A stretch of DNA of 64,000 bases, taken from positions 82,342 to 146,341 of the forward strand of contig JAUIKM010000010.1 in assembly GCA_030430495.1 (NCBI GenBank). Reading direction: 5' to 3'. Under the pieces are notes generated by a model, which worked only from the letters and a program-made list of their open reading frames with translations, did no database searches and was not told the origin of the DNA. Below are positions 37,781 to 47,711 of the stretch, in pieces. This DNA is from a bacterium (GTDB lineage Bacteria > Bacteroidota > Ignavibacteria > Kapaibacteriales > UBA7675). Position 1 is the stretch's first letter. Every line of letters starts with the position of its first letter. Made by a program: the position numbers and the translations under genes.

Positions 37781-37873
37781 ATGCCCTGCGGACGTAAACG
37801 CAAACGCCACAAAATGGCGACGCACAAGCGCAAAAAACGCTTGCGCAAAAACAGGCACAAGAAGAAGAAGTAA
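37781..37873 (+). CDS. AURKAIP1/COX24-domain small ribosome-associated protein (mS38-like)
   Basis: A 30-residue, extremely basic protein. The start MPCGRKRKRHKMATHKR and Lys/Arg-rich tail match the AURKAIP1/COX24 domain, the bacterial counterpart of mitochondrial mS38. A very good GGAGGTG ribosome-binding site (37771-37777) lies four bases before the ATG. Below the usual length cut-off. It sits between the TPR gene and leuS and is followed by a strong terminator. Confidence 0.85.
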   Translation: MPCGRKRKRHKMATHKRKKRLRKNRHKKKK

Positions 37874-37883
37874 AACTTCGCCG

Positions 37884-37923
37884 CGCGCTTTGCTGATCAA
37901 TCCGGCAAAGCGCGTTTTCTTTT
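37884..37923 (+). terminator. Rho-independent terminator after the mS38-like gene
   Basis: 10-bp stem CGCGCTTTGC (37884-37893) and GCAAAGCGCG (37905-37914), followed by TTTTCTTTT. Confidence 0.9.
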
Positions 37924-38001
37924 CACGGCTTTTTTTCATGTTTGTCGCGCAGTGCAAAGCCACATGCCGCGACGCATTTCACTCAGTTCCGGAATCGAGC
38001 A

Positions 38002-40551
38002 ATGAGCGCTTTTCCATTCAGCGAATTTGAAGCCAGATGGCAGAAGTACTGGGACGACCATAAGACGTACCGTACCGACGACAGCACGGACAAACCCAAA
38101 TACTACGTGCTGGACATGTTCCCCTACCCCAGCGGCGCCGGACTGCACGTCGGCCACCCCGAGGGTTATACCGCCTCCGACATCGTCGCGCGCGCGCGGC
38201 GCATGCAGGGCTTCAATGTATTGCACCCGATGGGTTTTGACGCCTTTGGCCTGCCCACCGAACAGTACAGCATGAAAACGGGGATTCACCCGGCCGTCGC
38301 CACGGCCGACAACGTCGCGAACTTCCGCCGTCAGCTCAAAATGCTCGGTTTTTCCTACGACTGGTCGCGCGAAGTCACGACCTCCGACCCCGGTTTCTAC
38401 CATTGGACGCAGTGGATTTTCCGGCTGATTTACAATTCCTGGTTCGATGACAAACAAAAGAAAGCACGCCCCATAGAGGAGCTTCCGATACCGGCGAATA
38501 TTACGGATCCGCTGGAGGTGCAGGCTTATCAGGACAGCTTCCGCCTGGCCTACGTGGACGAAATTCCGGTGAACTGGTGCGAGGCGCTGGGCACGGTGCT
38601 GGCCAATGAAGAAGTCGACGAATGGAAGGAAAAGGGCTACAGCGTGGTGCGGCGTCCCGTGCGTCAGTGGGTGCTGCGCATCACGGCCTACGCGGAACGC
38701 CTGCTGGAAGGTCTGGATGAGCTGGACTGGCCCACCAGCACAAAAGAAATGCAGCGCCACTGGATAGGCCGCAGCGAAGGCGCGCGCATCCGTTTTGACG
38801 TGGAGGGCCACGACGCCGACATCGAAGTTTTCACGACGCGGCCCGATACCGTGTTCGGATCGAGCTATCTGGTGCTGGCGCCGGAACACGGCCTGGTGGA
38901 TGTGGTCTGCACGGACGCGCAGCGCGACGACGTCAAGGCCTACATCGCGGCGGCGGCGCTGAAATCCGACGTGGAGCGGACGGCCGAAAAGGAAAAAAGC
39001 GGCGTCTTTACGGGCGCATACGCGACCAACCCGGCGAGCGGAACGCGCATACCGATCTGGATAGCTGATTACGTTCTGGCCCACTACGGCAGCGGCGCAA
39101 TTATGGCCGTACCGGGCCACGACGAACGCGACCACGAGTTTGCGCTCGCGTTCGGCCTGCCGATCATCGAAGTTGTGCAGCCGGCGGACGGCGCGCAGCA
39201 CGATGTTCAGGCGTCGGCCCTGACGGATCCCGGCGTGGCGGCCAACAGCAGCAACGCAGACCTGGACCTGAACGGCATGGCGACGGCCGAAGCCAGGCGC
39301 GCAACGATAGACTGGCTGGAGCGCAGCGGCCGCGGTCAGGGCACGATCAACTACCGCCTGCGCGACTGGACTTTTTCACGCCAGCGCTACTGGGGCGACC
39401 CGATGCCGATCATTCATTTTGAAGACGGCACGCGCCGCCTGCTGGATGAGGACGAACTGCCGCTGGAGCTGCCGCCGAGCGACGACTTCAAACCGGCGGG
39501 CACGGGCGAATCGCCCCTGGCGAAAATCGACGCCTGGGTGAATTATCACGACCCCAAAACAGGCAAAACCGGCCGCCTGGAAACAAATACCATGCCGCAG
39601 TGGGCCGGCTCCTGCTGGTACTACCTGCGCTACATGGACCCGCACAACAACGAGCGCATTTTTGACCCGGCGCTGGAACAGTACTGGATGGGCGACAACG
39701 GCGTTGACCTCTACGTCGGCGGCGCGGAACATGCGGTGCTGCACCTGCTGTACGCGCGATTCTGGCACAAAGTCCTGTTCGACTACGGCGTGGTCCATAC
39801 CTCGGAGCCTTTCCGCCGCCTGGTGCATCAGGGCATGATTCAGGCCGAGGACGGTCGCAAGATGTCCAAGTCCCTGGGCAACGTGGTCAACCCGGACGAC
39901 GTGGTAAAGCAATTCGGCGCGGACACGCTGCGCCTGTTTGAGATGTTCATGGGTCCGCTGGCGGACGACAAACCCTGGTCGTCCAAGGGCCTGGAGGGCG
40001 TGCATCGTTTTCTCTCGCGCGTCTGGCGCATGCTGCTCGACGACGCAGGCGCGGTACGCGCCGAGATCGGCGACCACTCGCTGAGTGACGAGCAGGAGTT
40101 CATGCTGCATGCCACGATCAAGAAAGTGAGCGAGGACATCGACTCGCTGACCTTCAACACGGCAATAGCGCAGATGATGACTTTTGTGAACGACTTCCTG
40201 AACCTGCCGGCCAAGCCGCGCAGCGCCATGGAAATGTTCCTGAAGCTTCTGGCGCCCTTTGCGCCGCACATCTGTGAGGAGCTTTGGCGCAGATTGGGAC
40301 ATAGCGAGTCGATTCACGTTTCGGCCTGGCCGCGGTACGACGAAAACAAGCTGGTGAAGTCCAGTGTCGAGATCGTGCTGCAGGTCAACAACAAAGTACG
40401 TGCGCGGGTCAGCGTGCCGGCGGACGCGCCGCAGGCGGAAGTCGAAGCGATCGCGATGGCGGACGAGAACATCGTCAGGCACATCGACGGCAAGACGGTG
40501 CGCAAGATCATCTACGTGCCGAACAAAATCTTCAACATCATCGCAAAGTAA
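38002..40551 (+). CDS. leuS: Leucyl-tRNA synthetase
   Basis: 849 residues from the ATG at 38002 ([17 protein letters not shown]); the longer frame is not conserved. Class I core with HVGH (residues 49-52) and KMSKS (620-624), CP1 editing insert with [10 protein letters not shown], and the motif [19 protein letters not shown]-terminal anticodon-binding and VC-like region is present. Complete and typical. Preceded by a terminator, so it has its own promoter; miaE follows. Confidence 0.98.
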   Translation: MSAFPFSEFEARWQKYWDDHKTYRTDDSTDKPKYYVLDMFPYPSGAGLHVGHPEGYTASDIVARARRMQGFNVLHPMGFDAFGLPTEQYSMKTGIHPAVATADNVANFRRQLKMLGFSYDWSREVTTSDPGFYHWTQWIFRLIYNSWFDDKQKKARPIEELPIPANITDPLEVQAYQDSFRLAYVDEIPVNWCEALGTVLANEEVDEWKEKGYSVVRRPVRQWVLRITAYAERLLEGLDELDWPTSTKEMQRHWIGRSEGARIRFDVEGHDADIEVFTTRPDTVFGSSYLVLAPEHGLVDVVCTDAQRDDVKAYIAAAALKSDVERTAEKEKSGVFTGAYATNPASGTRIPIWIADYVLAHYGSGAIMAVPGHDERDHEFALAFGLPIIEVVQPADGAQHDVQASALTDPGVAANSSNADLDLNGMATAEARRATIDWLERSGRGQGTINYRLRDWTFSRQRYWGDPMPIIHFEDGTRRLLDEDELPLELPPSDDFKPAGTGESPLAKIDAWVNYHDPKTGKTGRLETNTMPQWAGSCWYYLRYMDPHNNERIFDPALEQYWMGDNGVDLYVGGAEHAVLHLLYARFWHKVLFDYGVVHTSEPFRRLVHQGMIQAEDGRKMSKSLGNVVNPDDVVKQFGADTLRLFEMFMGPLADDKPWSSKGLEGVHRFLSRVWRMLLDDAGAVRAEIGDHSLSDEQEFMLHATIKKVSEDIDSLTFNTAIAQMMTFVNDFLNLPAKPRSAMEMFLKLLAPFAPHICEELWRRLGHSESIHVSAWPRYDENKLVKSSVEIVLQVNNKVRARVSVPADAPQAEVEAIAMADENIVRHIDGKTVRKIIYVPNKIFNIIAK

Positions 40552-40584
40552 ACTGTGAACGGCGCGCGCCGGGCGGAGCGGAAC

Positions 40585-41163
40585 ATGCTGGGATTAAAAA
40601 CTGCGACCAACGATGAGTGGATAGCCGTGGCGGCGCAGAATCTGGATCAGATATTGATCGACCACGCCCACTGCGAAAAAAAGGCGGCGGCAAACGGCAT
40701 GGCCATGATCTCGCGCTACCCCGACCGCGAGATGCTCGTGCGCGCCATGATAGAACTCATCAAAGAAGAGACTGAACACTTTGAGTTTATTTACGAAGAG
40801 ATCCGCCGCCGCGACCTGACGCTCACGCGCGACCGCGGCGACCGCTACGTGCAGGAGTTGTCCAAACACATCAACAAAAACGAGCCGCTGCGCATGCTCG
40901 ACTTTCTGTTGACGGCGGCGCTGATCGAGGCGCGCTCCTGCGAGCGCTTTTCGCTTTTGTCAAAGTGCGACGATGTGCCGGCGGACCTGCGCAAGCTGTA
41001 CCACGACCTGATGGCATCGGAGGCGGGGCACTACCGCGCATTTACGGATATCGCGCGCGAGTTCTTCCCGAAGGAACAGGTGAAGGCGCGTCTTGAGGAG
41101 CTGCTTGATATTGAGGCGGAGATTGTGCGCGGGCTGCCGAACGAAGCGACGATGCACGGGTGA
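40585..41163 (+). CDS. miaE: tRNA-(ms2io6A)-hydroxylase-like diiron protein
   Basis: 192 residues from the ATG at 40585, preceded by GGAG at six bases; a GTG at 40555 is less likely. MiaE hydroxylates the modified adenosine at tRNA position 37. The ferritin-like four-helix core has paired ligands: HAHCEKKAAANG, EETEHFEFIYEEI, IEARSCERFSLLS and SEAGHYRAF, giving the E/ExxH pattern. Gene order leuS-miaE with a 33-base gap suggests co-transcription. Confidence 0.92.
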   Translation: MLGLKTATNDEWIAVAAQNLDQILIDHAHCEKKAAANGMAMISRYPDREMLVRAMIELIKEETEHFEFIYEEIRRRDLTLTRDRGDRYVQELSKHINKNEPLRMLDFLLTAALIEARSCERFSLLSKCDDVPADLRKLYHDLMASEAGHYRAFTDIAREFFPKEQVKARLEELLDIEAEIVRGLPNEATMHG

Positions 41164-41497
41164 TGAGCGGATTGGAGACTCGGAAAAATACGTAGAACTA
41201 CGTATGAGCTGTCTGCCCTCAGGGCTCACAGCTCAAAAATCTATCGTGCCAAAAAACAGCGTGTTCCAGAATAGCCTGCCAACGCACCTTCCATACGGCT
41301 GAACGACGCAACCCTCTCTTTGAACGTTAATTCCAGCCACAATAACCGGGCAGCCGCTTTTCCGACGCGATTGCTCAACTCTTCCCTCCCGTTCTCATCT
41401 ATCCGGAAGTCCTGGAAAACGGCGCGGCGCAATATTCGCCGCGCACGTGCGCCTTTGCCCTCTCGACGCTTTTGTTCCGGAGTCCCGAGGTCGATCA
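41164..41497. other. Intergenic region between miaE and fmt
   Basis: 334 bases. It contains the second copy of the hairpin repeat and a small TACGTA-GAAC-TACGTA palindrome at about 41189-41204. No gene is supported. Confidence 0.6.
41207..41258 (+). repeat. Intergenic hairpin repeat, copy 2 of 2
   Basis: AGCTGT, GCCCT, AGGGC and ACAGCT form an imperfect hairpin. It is followed by CTCAAAAATCT and CGTGCCAAAAA, as in copy 1 at 20333. It lies 43 bases after the miaE stop, same orientation. Confidence 0.75.
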
Positions 41498-42451
41498 ATG
41501 CCAGAACCAAACATAGTTTTTATGGGAACGCCGGAGTTCGCCGTTCCGAGCATGCGGGCCCTGCACCATCGCTTTCCACTGACGGCCGTCGTCACAACGC
41601 CGGACCGCGAGCGCGGACGCGGACGCAGGAAGCAGTTCTCCGAGGTCAAACAGGCGGCGCTGGATATGGGCCTCCCGGAAGACCGCATCCTGCAGCCAGA
41701 AAAACTGCGCGACCCGAAGTTTGTCCAGGCGATACAAGCGCTGGAACCCGACATCATCGTCGTGCTGGCTTTCCGAATTCTGCCGCGCAGTGTGTACTCC
41801 GCCGCCAGACTGGGCGCTTTTAATATTCACGGCAGCCTGCTGCCGAAATACCGCGGCGCGGCACCGATCAACTGGGCGATTATCAACGGCGAGACGGAAA
41901 CGGGACTGACCGCTTTCCTGCTGGCCGATCGCGTCGACACCGGCAACATCCTGATGCGCGAATCTCTGCCGATTCCGGCTGACGCCACGTTCGGCGACAT
42001 GTACTACAAGATGATGCCCGTCGCGGCTGAGATGACCGTCGCGGTCTGCGAACGCCTGCTGCGCGAAGGCGCCGAGATTCAGGCCGAGGCGCAGGACGAC
42101 TCCCGGGCTACGCCCGCACCCAAGATTTTCCGCGAGGATTGCCGCATCGACTGGAGCCGCAGTGCCGCAGCTGTTCGCAACTTTATCCGCGGCGTCTCGC
42201 CGGTGCCCGGAGCATTTACGATGCTGGACGGCGCGAGCTTCAAGATTTATCGCGCCGAGGTGTATACAGGCGCCGATGTCAATCTGCAGGATGGCGAATG
42301 CCTGGTGACGGGCAACGATATCCTGTTCGGCTGCGGCGCGGGCAAATGCCTCCGCGCGCTTGAGGTTCAGGTGCAGGGTAAAAAACGCATGTCTGCCGAA
42401 GATTATGTGCGCGGCTATCGCGGCCCCGCACGCCGCATGACGGAGAGTTAA
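41498..42451 (+). CDS. fmt: Methionyl-tRNA formyltransferase
   Basis: 317 residues from an ATG at 41498 preceded by GAGGTCG. It formylates initiator Met-tRNA using 10-formyltetrahydrofolate. The N-terminus NIVFMGTPEFAVPSM, the folate-binding HGSLLPKYRGAAPINWAI with catalytic Asn/His, and the DTGNIL motif are present. The C-terminal anticodon-type domain (FIRGVSPVPGAFT) is intact. GDPD follows with a 5-base gap. Complete. Confidence 0.97.
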   Translation: MPEPNIVFMGTPEFAVPSMRALHHRFPLTAVVTTPDRERGRGRRKQFSEVKQAALDMGLPEDRILQPEKLRDPKFVQAIQALEPDIIVVLAFRILPRSVYSAARLGAFNIHGSLLPKYRGAAPINWAIINGETETGLTAFLLADRVDTGNILMRESLPIPADATFGDMYYKMMPVAAEMTVAVCERLLREGAEIQAEAQDDSRATPAPKIFREDCRIDWSRSAAAVRNFIRGVSPVPGAFTMLDGASFKIYRAEVYTGADVNLQDGECLVTGNDILFGCGAGKCLRALEVQVQGKKRMSAEDYVRGYRGPARRMTES

Positions 42452-42456
42452 ACACT

Positions 42457-43236
42457 ATGATGACACTACGTGAATTTGCATCGGACAGCAAAGTCCTGGT
42501 GGCCGCGCACCGCGGCTCCTCAGGCACCGCACCCGAAAACACAATGGCCGCACTGCGCGAAGCGGTCGACGCCGGCGCGAGTATTGTTGAAGTCGATATT
42601 CAGCTGAGCAGCGACGAACAGGTTATTGTCTTTCACGATGAAGTTCTGGATCGCACTACGGACGGCAGCGGGAAAGTCGGCGCGCACTCCTATGAAGAAT
42701 TGCGCACGGTCGACGCCGGCGCATGGTACGACGCGCGTTTTCGCGGCGAACACATCCCCCTGTTAAGCGAGGCGCTGGACTTTCTGGGCGGCAAGGTCAA
42801 TATTAACATCGAAATCAAACCGCCGCGCGCGGGCGAGGATTTCACGCGCCGCGTCGGTTTTGTGGCAGGGATGATCCGCGAGCGCGGCCTGCAGAACAAC
42901 ACGCTCTACTCGTCCTTTCACCACGAGTCCCTGCTGCGACTTAAACAGGAATTTGAAGGCATGAACACCGCCGCCATTCACCTGCCGGGGGATGAGCGCC
43001 TGCCGAGTGAAGTGGTTCGGGCCGCCAATGCCGACGCCTACGTTTGCAGCCTGCGCGAGGTACACCCGGCCGCGGCCGACGACATCCGCGCGCACAGCAT
43101 CTTCTGCGGCGCATACACGATCAACACACCCGACCAGCTGCGCAAAGCGATGCAGTTGCCGATCAAGGCGATCGTCACCAACTTTCCGGCGCGAATAGCG
43201 GAATTGTTAACACGGGAATACGCGGACAGAATCTGA
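42457..43236 (+). CDS. Glycerophosphodiester phosphodiesterase
   Basis: 259 residues. The GDPD motif is complete: HRG (H18), PENT, E45 and D47 in VEVDIQ, and H60 in FHDEVLDRTTDG. No signal peptide, so cytoplasmic (UgpQ-like rather than GlpQ). It hydrolyses glycerophosphodiesters to glycerol 3-phosphate. Separated by five bases from fmt, very likely co-transcribed; a conserved metabolic link between them is not known. Confidence 0.93.
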   Translation: MMTLREFASDSKVLVAAHRGSSGTAPENTMAALREAVDAGASIVEVDIQLSSDEQVIVFHDEVLDRTTDGSGKVGAHSYEELRTVDAGAWYDARFRGEHIPLLSEALDFLGGKVNINIEIKPPRAGEDFTRRVGFVAGMIRERGLQNNTLYSSFHHESLLRLKQEFEGMNTAAIHLPGDERLPSEVVRAANADAYVCSLREVHPAAADDIRAHSIFCGAYTINTPDQLRKAMQLPIKAIVTNFPARIAELLTREYADRI

Positions 43237-43266
43237 AGTGCCGGCAGCTGATCGGCTTAAACAAAC

Positions 43267-43830
43267 TTAAAACAACAATCCCACCTGGATTCCGGCGGTT
43301 TTGTAGGTGCGGTGCACGTCGTAGATTCCCAGCACACCGCTGACCACCAGAGGCGGCACGCCGTCAATCGGATCCCAACTGAAGCCCAACTTACACTGCG
43401 CGCCGAGGCCGCTGCCGAGCGGGCCGTTGAGTTGTTGTGAGAAAAATTCGGCGCTCTGGGCATAACCGACGTCGATCCCGATGTGCAGCCCGCGATCCGG
43501 ACGACTGAACGGGAACCAGTGCGTGCCGAGGCCGGCGTACACCAGACGCGAGTCGTGCAGCTCACCTGTGTTGATAGCTGTGACGAAGTACCAGTGGCGT
43601 TCCTCATCCAGCGCCGCGCCCCCGTCAATGGCAATCTGAAAGTTCGCGAATGCACTGATGTCGTCGTCCACCCAGCGCAGTGAAGTGATGCCGATAAATC
43701 TGCGATCCGCCTTCGACTCGGATTCCTGATCGAGAAATTGAGCCCGCAGCGTTGATCCCGCGACGACAAACACAAGGAAAAAACACAGCGTGTAAAAGCC
43801 GGGCCGCAGCACCGTCCAGAGCGTGGTCAT
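43267..43830 (-). CDS. Putative outer-membrane beta-barrel protein
   Basis: 187 residues from an ATG at 43830 (MTTLWTVLRPGFYTLCFFLV opens a signal peptide ending STLRAQ); a longer frame reaches 43914. The remainder alternates polar and hydrophobic residues with many Gly and aromatic positions, and the C-terminus ends AGIQVGLLF, as for a small barrel. No specific family is recognised. It converges on GDPD and is divergent from gcvT. Confidence 0.6.
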   Translation of the reverse strand: MTTLWTVLRPGFYTLCFFLVFVVAGSTLRAQFLDQESESKADRRFIGITSLRWVDDDISAFANFQIAIDGGAALDEERHWYFVTAINTGELHDSRLVYAGLGTHWFPFSRPDRGLHIGIDVGYAQSAEFFSQQLNGPLGSGLGAQCKLGFSWDPIDGVPPLVVSGVLGIYDVHRTYKTAGIQVGLLF

Positions 43831-44097
43831 ATGCGGAATCGTCGGTCGATGGTTGTTGCACATGCACCGCTGTTTACAACGGAACACTCCCTGACAAACA
43901 AGAGGGGCAAACAAATGGAGCGCGCAATAAAGCAGTCCCGGGGCAGCTCCGCCTTATCGCAATTCGCAGGAGTGGACGCGCGGTTGACGCACCAGATTGT
44001 TGCTTCCGCTCCCCTTTTTTCGGCGATCGCCCGCGTTTTCGTATTTTTGCAGGTTTCCAGTAAGTCAGAATTCCATCGAACAACGCGGATCCAGGCC

Positions 44098-45189
44098 ATG
44101 AAACGGACGAACTTTTACGAAATCCACAAAGGACTGGGCGGCAAGCTCGTCAACTTTGCCGGCTACGAAATGCCGGTTCAATACAGCAAAGGCATCCTGC
44201 AGGAACACATGAGCGTGCGCAACGCCGTCGGCATGTTCGACGTCTCGCACATGGGTGAGGTCGAAGTGCGCGGCGCGGACGCCCTGGCGTTTATACAGAA
44301 AATCACCATCAACGACGCAGCCAAACTGGTCGAGGGCAAAGCCCAGTATTCCGCCATGTGTTATGAGGACGGCGGCATCGTGGACGACCTGCTGGTCTAC
44401 CACTGCGGCGACTACTACATGCTGGTGATCAACGCGTCGAATATCGAGAAAGACCTGGAGTGGATGCAGCAAAACGCCGTGGGATTTGAGTCGCTCGAGC
44501 TCAAAAACGTCAGCGATGAAATTAACCTGCTGGCCGTCCAGGGCCCCAAATCGCGTGTGACGCTGCAGAAACTGACGGAAAACAAGCTGGACGAAATCGA
44601 GTTCTACGCCTTCCAGATGGGCAAGCTCGCCGGCGTCGACATGATCATTTCGCGCACGGGTTATACCGGCGTCCTCGGATTCGAATTGTACTTCCGCGGC
44701 GACGAAACCACCTGTAAAAAGGTCTGGAACGCCATCGTCGAAGCCGGCTCGGAGTTCAACCTGGAACCCGTCGGCCTCGGTGCGCGCGACACGTTGCGCC
44801 TCGAAAAAGGCTACGCTCTTTACGGCAACGACATCGATAAAACTACCAACCCGATTGAAGCCGGTCTGGGCTGGATCACAAAAGTTAACAAAGGCGAATT
44901 TAACGGACGCGACAAGATCGTCGCCATGAAGGAAAACGGCGCAAGTCGCAAACTTACCGGTCTTAAAGTACGGGCGGAAAAGTTTCTGCCGCGCCACAGC
45001 TATAAAATCGTCGTCGACGGCAAAGAGGTAGGCTACGTCACGAGCGGAGGCATCTCGCCTATCTTAAACATCGGTATTGCGATGGCTTACATCGAGAAGG
45101 AACACGCCGTACAGGGCACCGAAGTTTCCATCCAGGCGCGCGGCAAGGAATTCCCGGCCGAAGTCGTAAAACCGCCCTTTGTTGTTTAA
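44098..45189 (+). CDS. gcvT: Glycine cleavage system T protein (aminomethyltransferase)
   Basis: 363 residues from the ATG at 44098 (MKRTNFYEIHKGLGGKLVNF); the longer frame to 43831 is rejected. It takes the aminomethyl group from lipoylated GcvH onto tetrahydrofolate. Motifs: PVQYSKGILQEH, FDVSHMGEVEV, RTGYTGVLGFELY and ARDTLRLEKGYALYGND. Full length. No gcvH or gcvP is nearby and no glycine riboswitch was seen upstream. Confidence 0.97.
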   Translation: MKRTNFYEIHKGLGGKLVNFAGYEMPVQYSKGILQEHMSVRNAVGMFDVSHMGEVEVRGADALAFIQKITINDAAKLVEGKAQYSAMCYEDGGIVDDLLVYHCGDYYMLVINASNIEKDLEWMQQNAVGFESLELKNVSDEINLLAVQGPKSRVTLQKLTENKLDEIEFYAFQMGKLAGVDMIISRTGYTGVLGFELYFRGDETTCKKVWNAIVEAGSEFNLEPVGLGARDTLRLEKGYALYGNDIDKTTNPIEAGLGWITKVNKGEFNGRDKIVAMKENGASRKLTGLKVRAEKFLPRHSYKIVVDGKEVGYVTSGGISPILNIGIAMAYIEKEHAVQGTEVSIQARGKEFPAEVVKPPFVV

Positions 45190-45237
45190 GCGGCAAGAGC
45201 GAAACATTTAAACATTTTCGATTCAAAGGGCAGGCTG

Positions 45238-45834
45238 GTGAGCAATCAATTTTGGCAGGATGGACGTCCACAGAACGGCATGACCTGGGATGAGTTTCAG
45301 GAGCACTATGAATTGGAGGCGCACAGACCGCTGGACGAGAGCCCCAACCCCGGGCTGACGCGTTATACGCCGCTCAACTGGAAACGCTCGGAGCGCGTTG
45401 AAAAGACCTACAAGATGTCCGACGAAGCGCGCAGTGCGATGCAGATGATTCAGTCGCCGCAGCTCTGGATGGTCATTACGGAGAGCTGGTGTGCCGATTC
45501 GGCGCAGAGTTTCCCCGTCATTCACCGCCTGGCGGAGTCAAACCCGCTGGTGGAAATCCGGGTTATCCTGCGCAACGACAACATGGACATTATGGACGCG
45601 CACTTAACGGACGGCAAACGCGCCATTCCGAAACTGGTGGCGTTTAACCGCGACGGCGAGGAGTTGTTTAACTGGGGGCCGCGCCCCGGCACAGCCGCCG
45701 AGCTGTTCAGGAACGGGCTGGCCGAGGGCACACCCAAGGCCGAGGTGCAAAAGGCCTTGCACCTGTGGTACGCACGCGACCGCGGCAAAACCATCGAACG
45801 CGAGCTGATCGATCTGGTTAAAGGCAGCGCATGA
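45238..45834 (+). CDS. Thioredoxin-like protein with a single-cysteine WCADSAQ site
   Basis: 198 residues from a GTG at 45238, 48 bases after gcvT. The thioredoxin fold is seen at about 65-170 (LWMVITESWCADSAQSFPVI, RAIPKLVAFNRDG). The active site has one Cys (WCxDxxQ) instead of CxxC. This is typical of a Bacteroidota thioredoxin family-like group of unknown role, so disulfide exchange by a single Cys is possible. A terminator follows at 45869. Confidence 0.83.
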   Translation: MSNQFWQDGRPQNGMTWDEFQEHYELEAHRPLDESPNPGLTRYTPLNWKRSERVEKTYKMSDEARSAMQMIQSPQLWMVITESWCADSAQSFPVIHRLAESNPLVEIRVILRNDNMDIMDAHLTDGKRAIPKLVAFNRDGEELFNWGPRPGTAAELFRNGLAEGTPKAEVQKALHLWYARDRGKTIERELIDLVKGSA

Positions 45835-47012
45835 GAGTCGAAACCGGCTTGACACAACATTTTAACTCAAGCCGTCCACGCAGTGTCGTGGGCGGCTTTT
45901 TTGTTTAAGGCGGACTATCACACTTGTCTGCTGATCGCTTTGAGCCTGGCCTGACGGCTGCGGCTCAGGCTCTGATGACGCTGTTGTTTGTCATTGAGAA
46001 CAAAGACGTGAGGCGCGGGGGTGGTTGTTGAGCTGTTGAAGGCAATAATTGCAGGACGGTAATAGAGCCCGGGAGGTCGTTCAGTCGGGTTCGCCGGCCG
46101 GTGATTCGCTGAGACGGCGGTTTAATCCTTGAGCGAAAAAACGCGGCGTCCGACGGAGAGAACCCGACCAGCGGGCGAGGAGCAAAGAGTGTAAAGCGTT
46201 GAAAAATAAAGGGTTGTCGTGAGGTTGATTTTGGATGGGTAGTTTTTGAACGCACTCCTCGCTAGATCAGGGGGCCTCCCCGCCGCCGCCACGGTTGAAT
46301 CCTCCACGCTCCATACACACTCCTCCCACCCTGCACTGTGTGCAAGTTTTTTTTGAGTGATCAGTCAGCGCTCAGGCGCGCCGCATGCTGCCCGCCTGTA
46401 CAGCGAGAATACCATCCTGGCATTCCTGTTCCAAGTGGAAAAATTTAAACGTACCCGCCTTGCTGTTAAACGTCGTGTATTTCTGCGTAAGCGGGCCACG
46501 GCCAGTTCACTTGAGCGTGAATACACTGCTCCAACCCGGCCTTGTCAATTGCAGGAGTAACATTGAGGAAGAACCTGCACGTAATGTTCAGTGTCTAAAA
46601 CCGAGTGAATATTCGCCGGAATCCTCACAGACATCAGAACAAGCGTGCAACCTCACTTCGTCACCAGAATAATTGCCTGTAGGTCCAGCGAGCTTTCTTG
46701 TTGTTCCTTCCGCCTTTCCCGGGGAGAGCGAAAACCGTACTTTCGCGCTGCAGCAAAGTAAACGCACGATCGAACTCGCACTTCTTGCCCCGGCAGTTTG
46801 CTCGAGCGCTGATCCATTTGCCGGGGACAGAATCGTGGGGACAATCCACGCCATTGTCGTCCGCGCTCAACCACATGTTAATCTGCGATGAGCAACTGAT
46901 AATAATTGATACTGGAAATGCCGCGCTGAATGGAAAGAAAAAGTGTGATCTATCGAGCTGCTGCTCTTGGCTCAATTTGTTGCTCAAACGCACACATCAG
47001 TGTTGGTCCGCC
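45835..47012. other. Gene-poor region with decayed or non-coding sequence
   Basis: About 1180 bases. After the terminator at 45869, plus- and minus-strand ORFs up to 110 codons overlap in three frames (for example 46661-46993 minus). None has a recognisable motif or ribosome-binding site. Short open blocks broken by frameshifts and stops at 46450-46900 on the minus strand could be a decayed gene upstream of nothing recognisable. Confidence 0.5.
45869..45902 (+). terminator. Rho-independent terminator of gcvT/thioredoxin-like unit
   Basis: 12-bp stem AAGCCGTCCACG / CGTGGGCGGCTT (one mismatch or G-U) followed by TTTTTT. Confidence 0.88.
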
Positions 47013-47711
47013 TTAGCCACGACATTGCAAATCAACCATTCCCATCTCAATTCCTGTTAAGTTGGCTTCGAGCATCCTTTCTCGCAATGGATAGCTGACA
47101 TAATAGTTGAGTCCAATAACTGAAAACGTAAACATATCCCATCCCTTTTGGTGGAAACTATCTTTCAGCTTTAGACAATGCGGTTTTATTTGAAAGTCCA
47201 GTGCGTCAATTCGGGCGCCAAATCTATTCCGCAGCAGTTTTGAACTGTCTCTTAATTCTTCCTTAGAGCCAATATGTATCGTATCCAAAATCTCGCCAGT
47301 AAAGAGATTTACTACTGCAAATTTAGTTTCGCTAAAAAGTATATCACTCGAACAATCGGACAACTGATACAAGAAGTAGTAATCTGTTTTTTTTCCTTTC
47401 TTTTCAACCTTTGCAGGAAAAAATTCACAAGGTGGCAACTTGAACTGATCAATAGTTGCCTTAAACTTCGGACTAACGAATATACCCTCTGGGTCGAGTA
47501 TTGAAGAACTCAACAGGTCCGACAGTTTTGCTCGCCTATCGACGATCAAACAATCAAGATTCGGCGTAAAGTCAGGAATCTCCGATAGTTTAATCTTCCA
47601 GAAAGAATCTTCCGAATATCGATTCATACTCCCGCCTATATCTTGAATCTGCGGAAATGCCGGACCGACTTCAGGTGTGTCAACAGCAAAGGTAAAAGAA
47701 TAGAGTTTCAT
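47013..47711 (-). CDS. Imm11/DUF1629-like immunity protein candidate
   Basis: 232 residues, visibly AT-richer than its neighbours. The pattern IFVSPKFKATIDQF, CEFFPAKV, YYFLYQLSDC, a long variable centre and the C-terminal ANLTGIEMGM resembles Imm11/DUF1629-type immunity proteins linked to polymorphic toxins. No signal peptide, so cytoplasmic. The ATG overlaps the upstream ORF's stop by four bases (ATGA), as in toxin-immunity operons. No toxin domain is identified nearby, so it may be an orphan. Family call is by pattern only. Confidence 0.5.
   Translation of the reverse strand: MKLYSFTFAVDTPEVGPAFPQIQDIGGSMNRYSEDSFWKIKLSEIPDFTPNLDCLIVDRRAKLSDLLSSSILDPEGIFVSPKFKATIDQFKLPPCEFFPAKVEKKGKKTDYYFLYQLSDCSSDILFSETKFAVVNLFTGEILDTIHIGSKEELRDSSKLLRNRFGARIDALDFQIKPHCLKLKDSFHQKGWDMFTFSVIGLNYYVSYPLRERMLEANLTGIEMGMVDLQCRG

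Noticed and set aside
43831..44097. Glycine riboswitch upstream of gcvT
   Set aside because: The expected paired GG-rich aptamer elements were not found, and the extra upstream frame is not conserved-looking.
46357..46993. Short overlapping ORFs in both strands (for example 46661-46993 minus, 46385-46672 plus)
   Set aside because: They overlap in three frames, lack motifs and ribosome-binding sites, and are broken by stops in neighbouring frames. At most this is a decayed gene.
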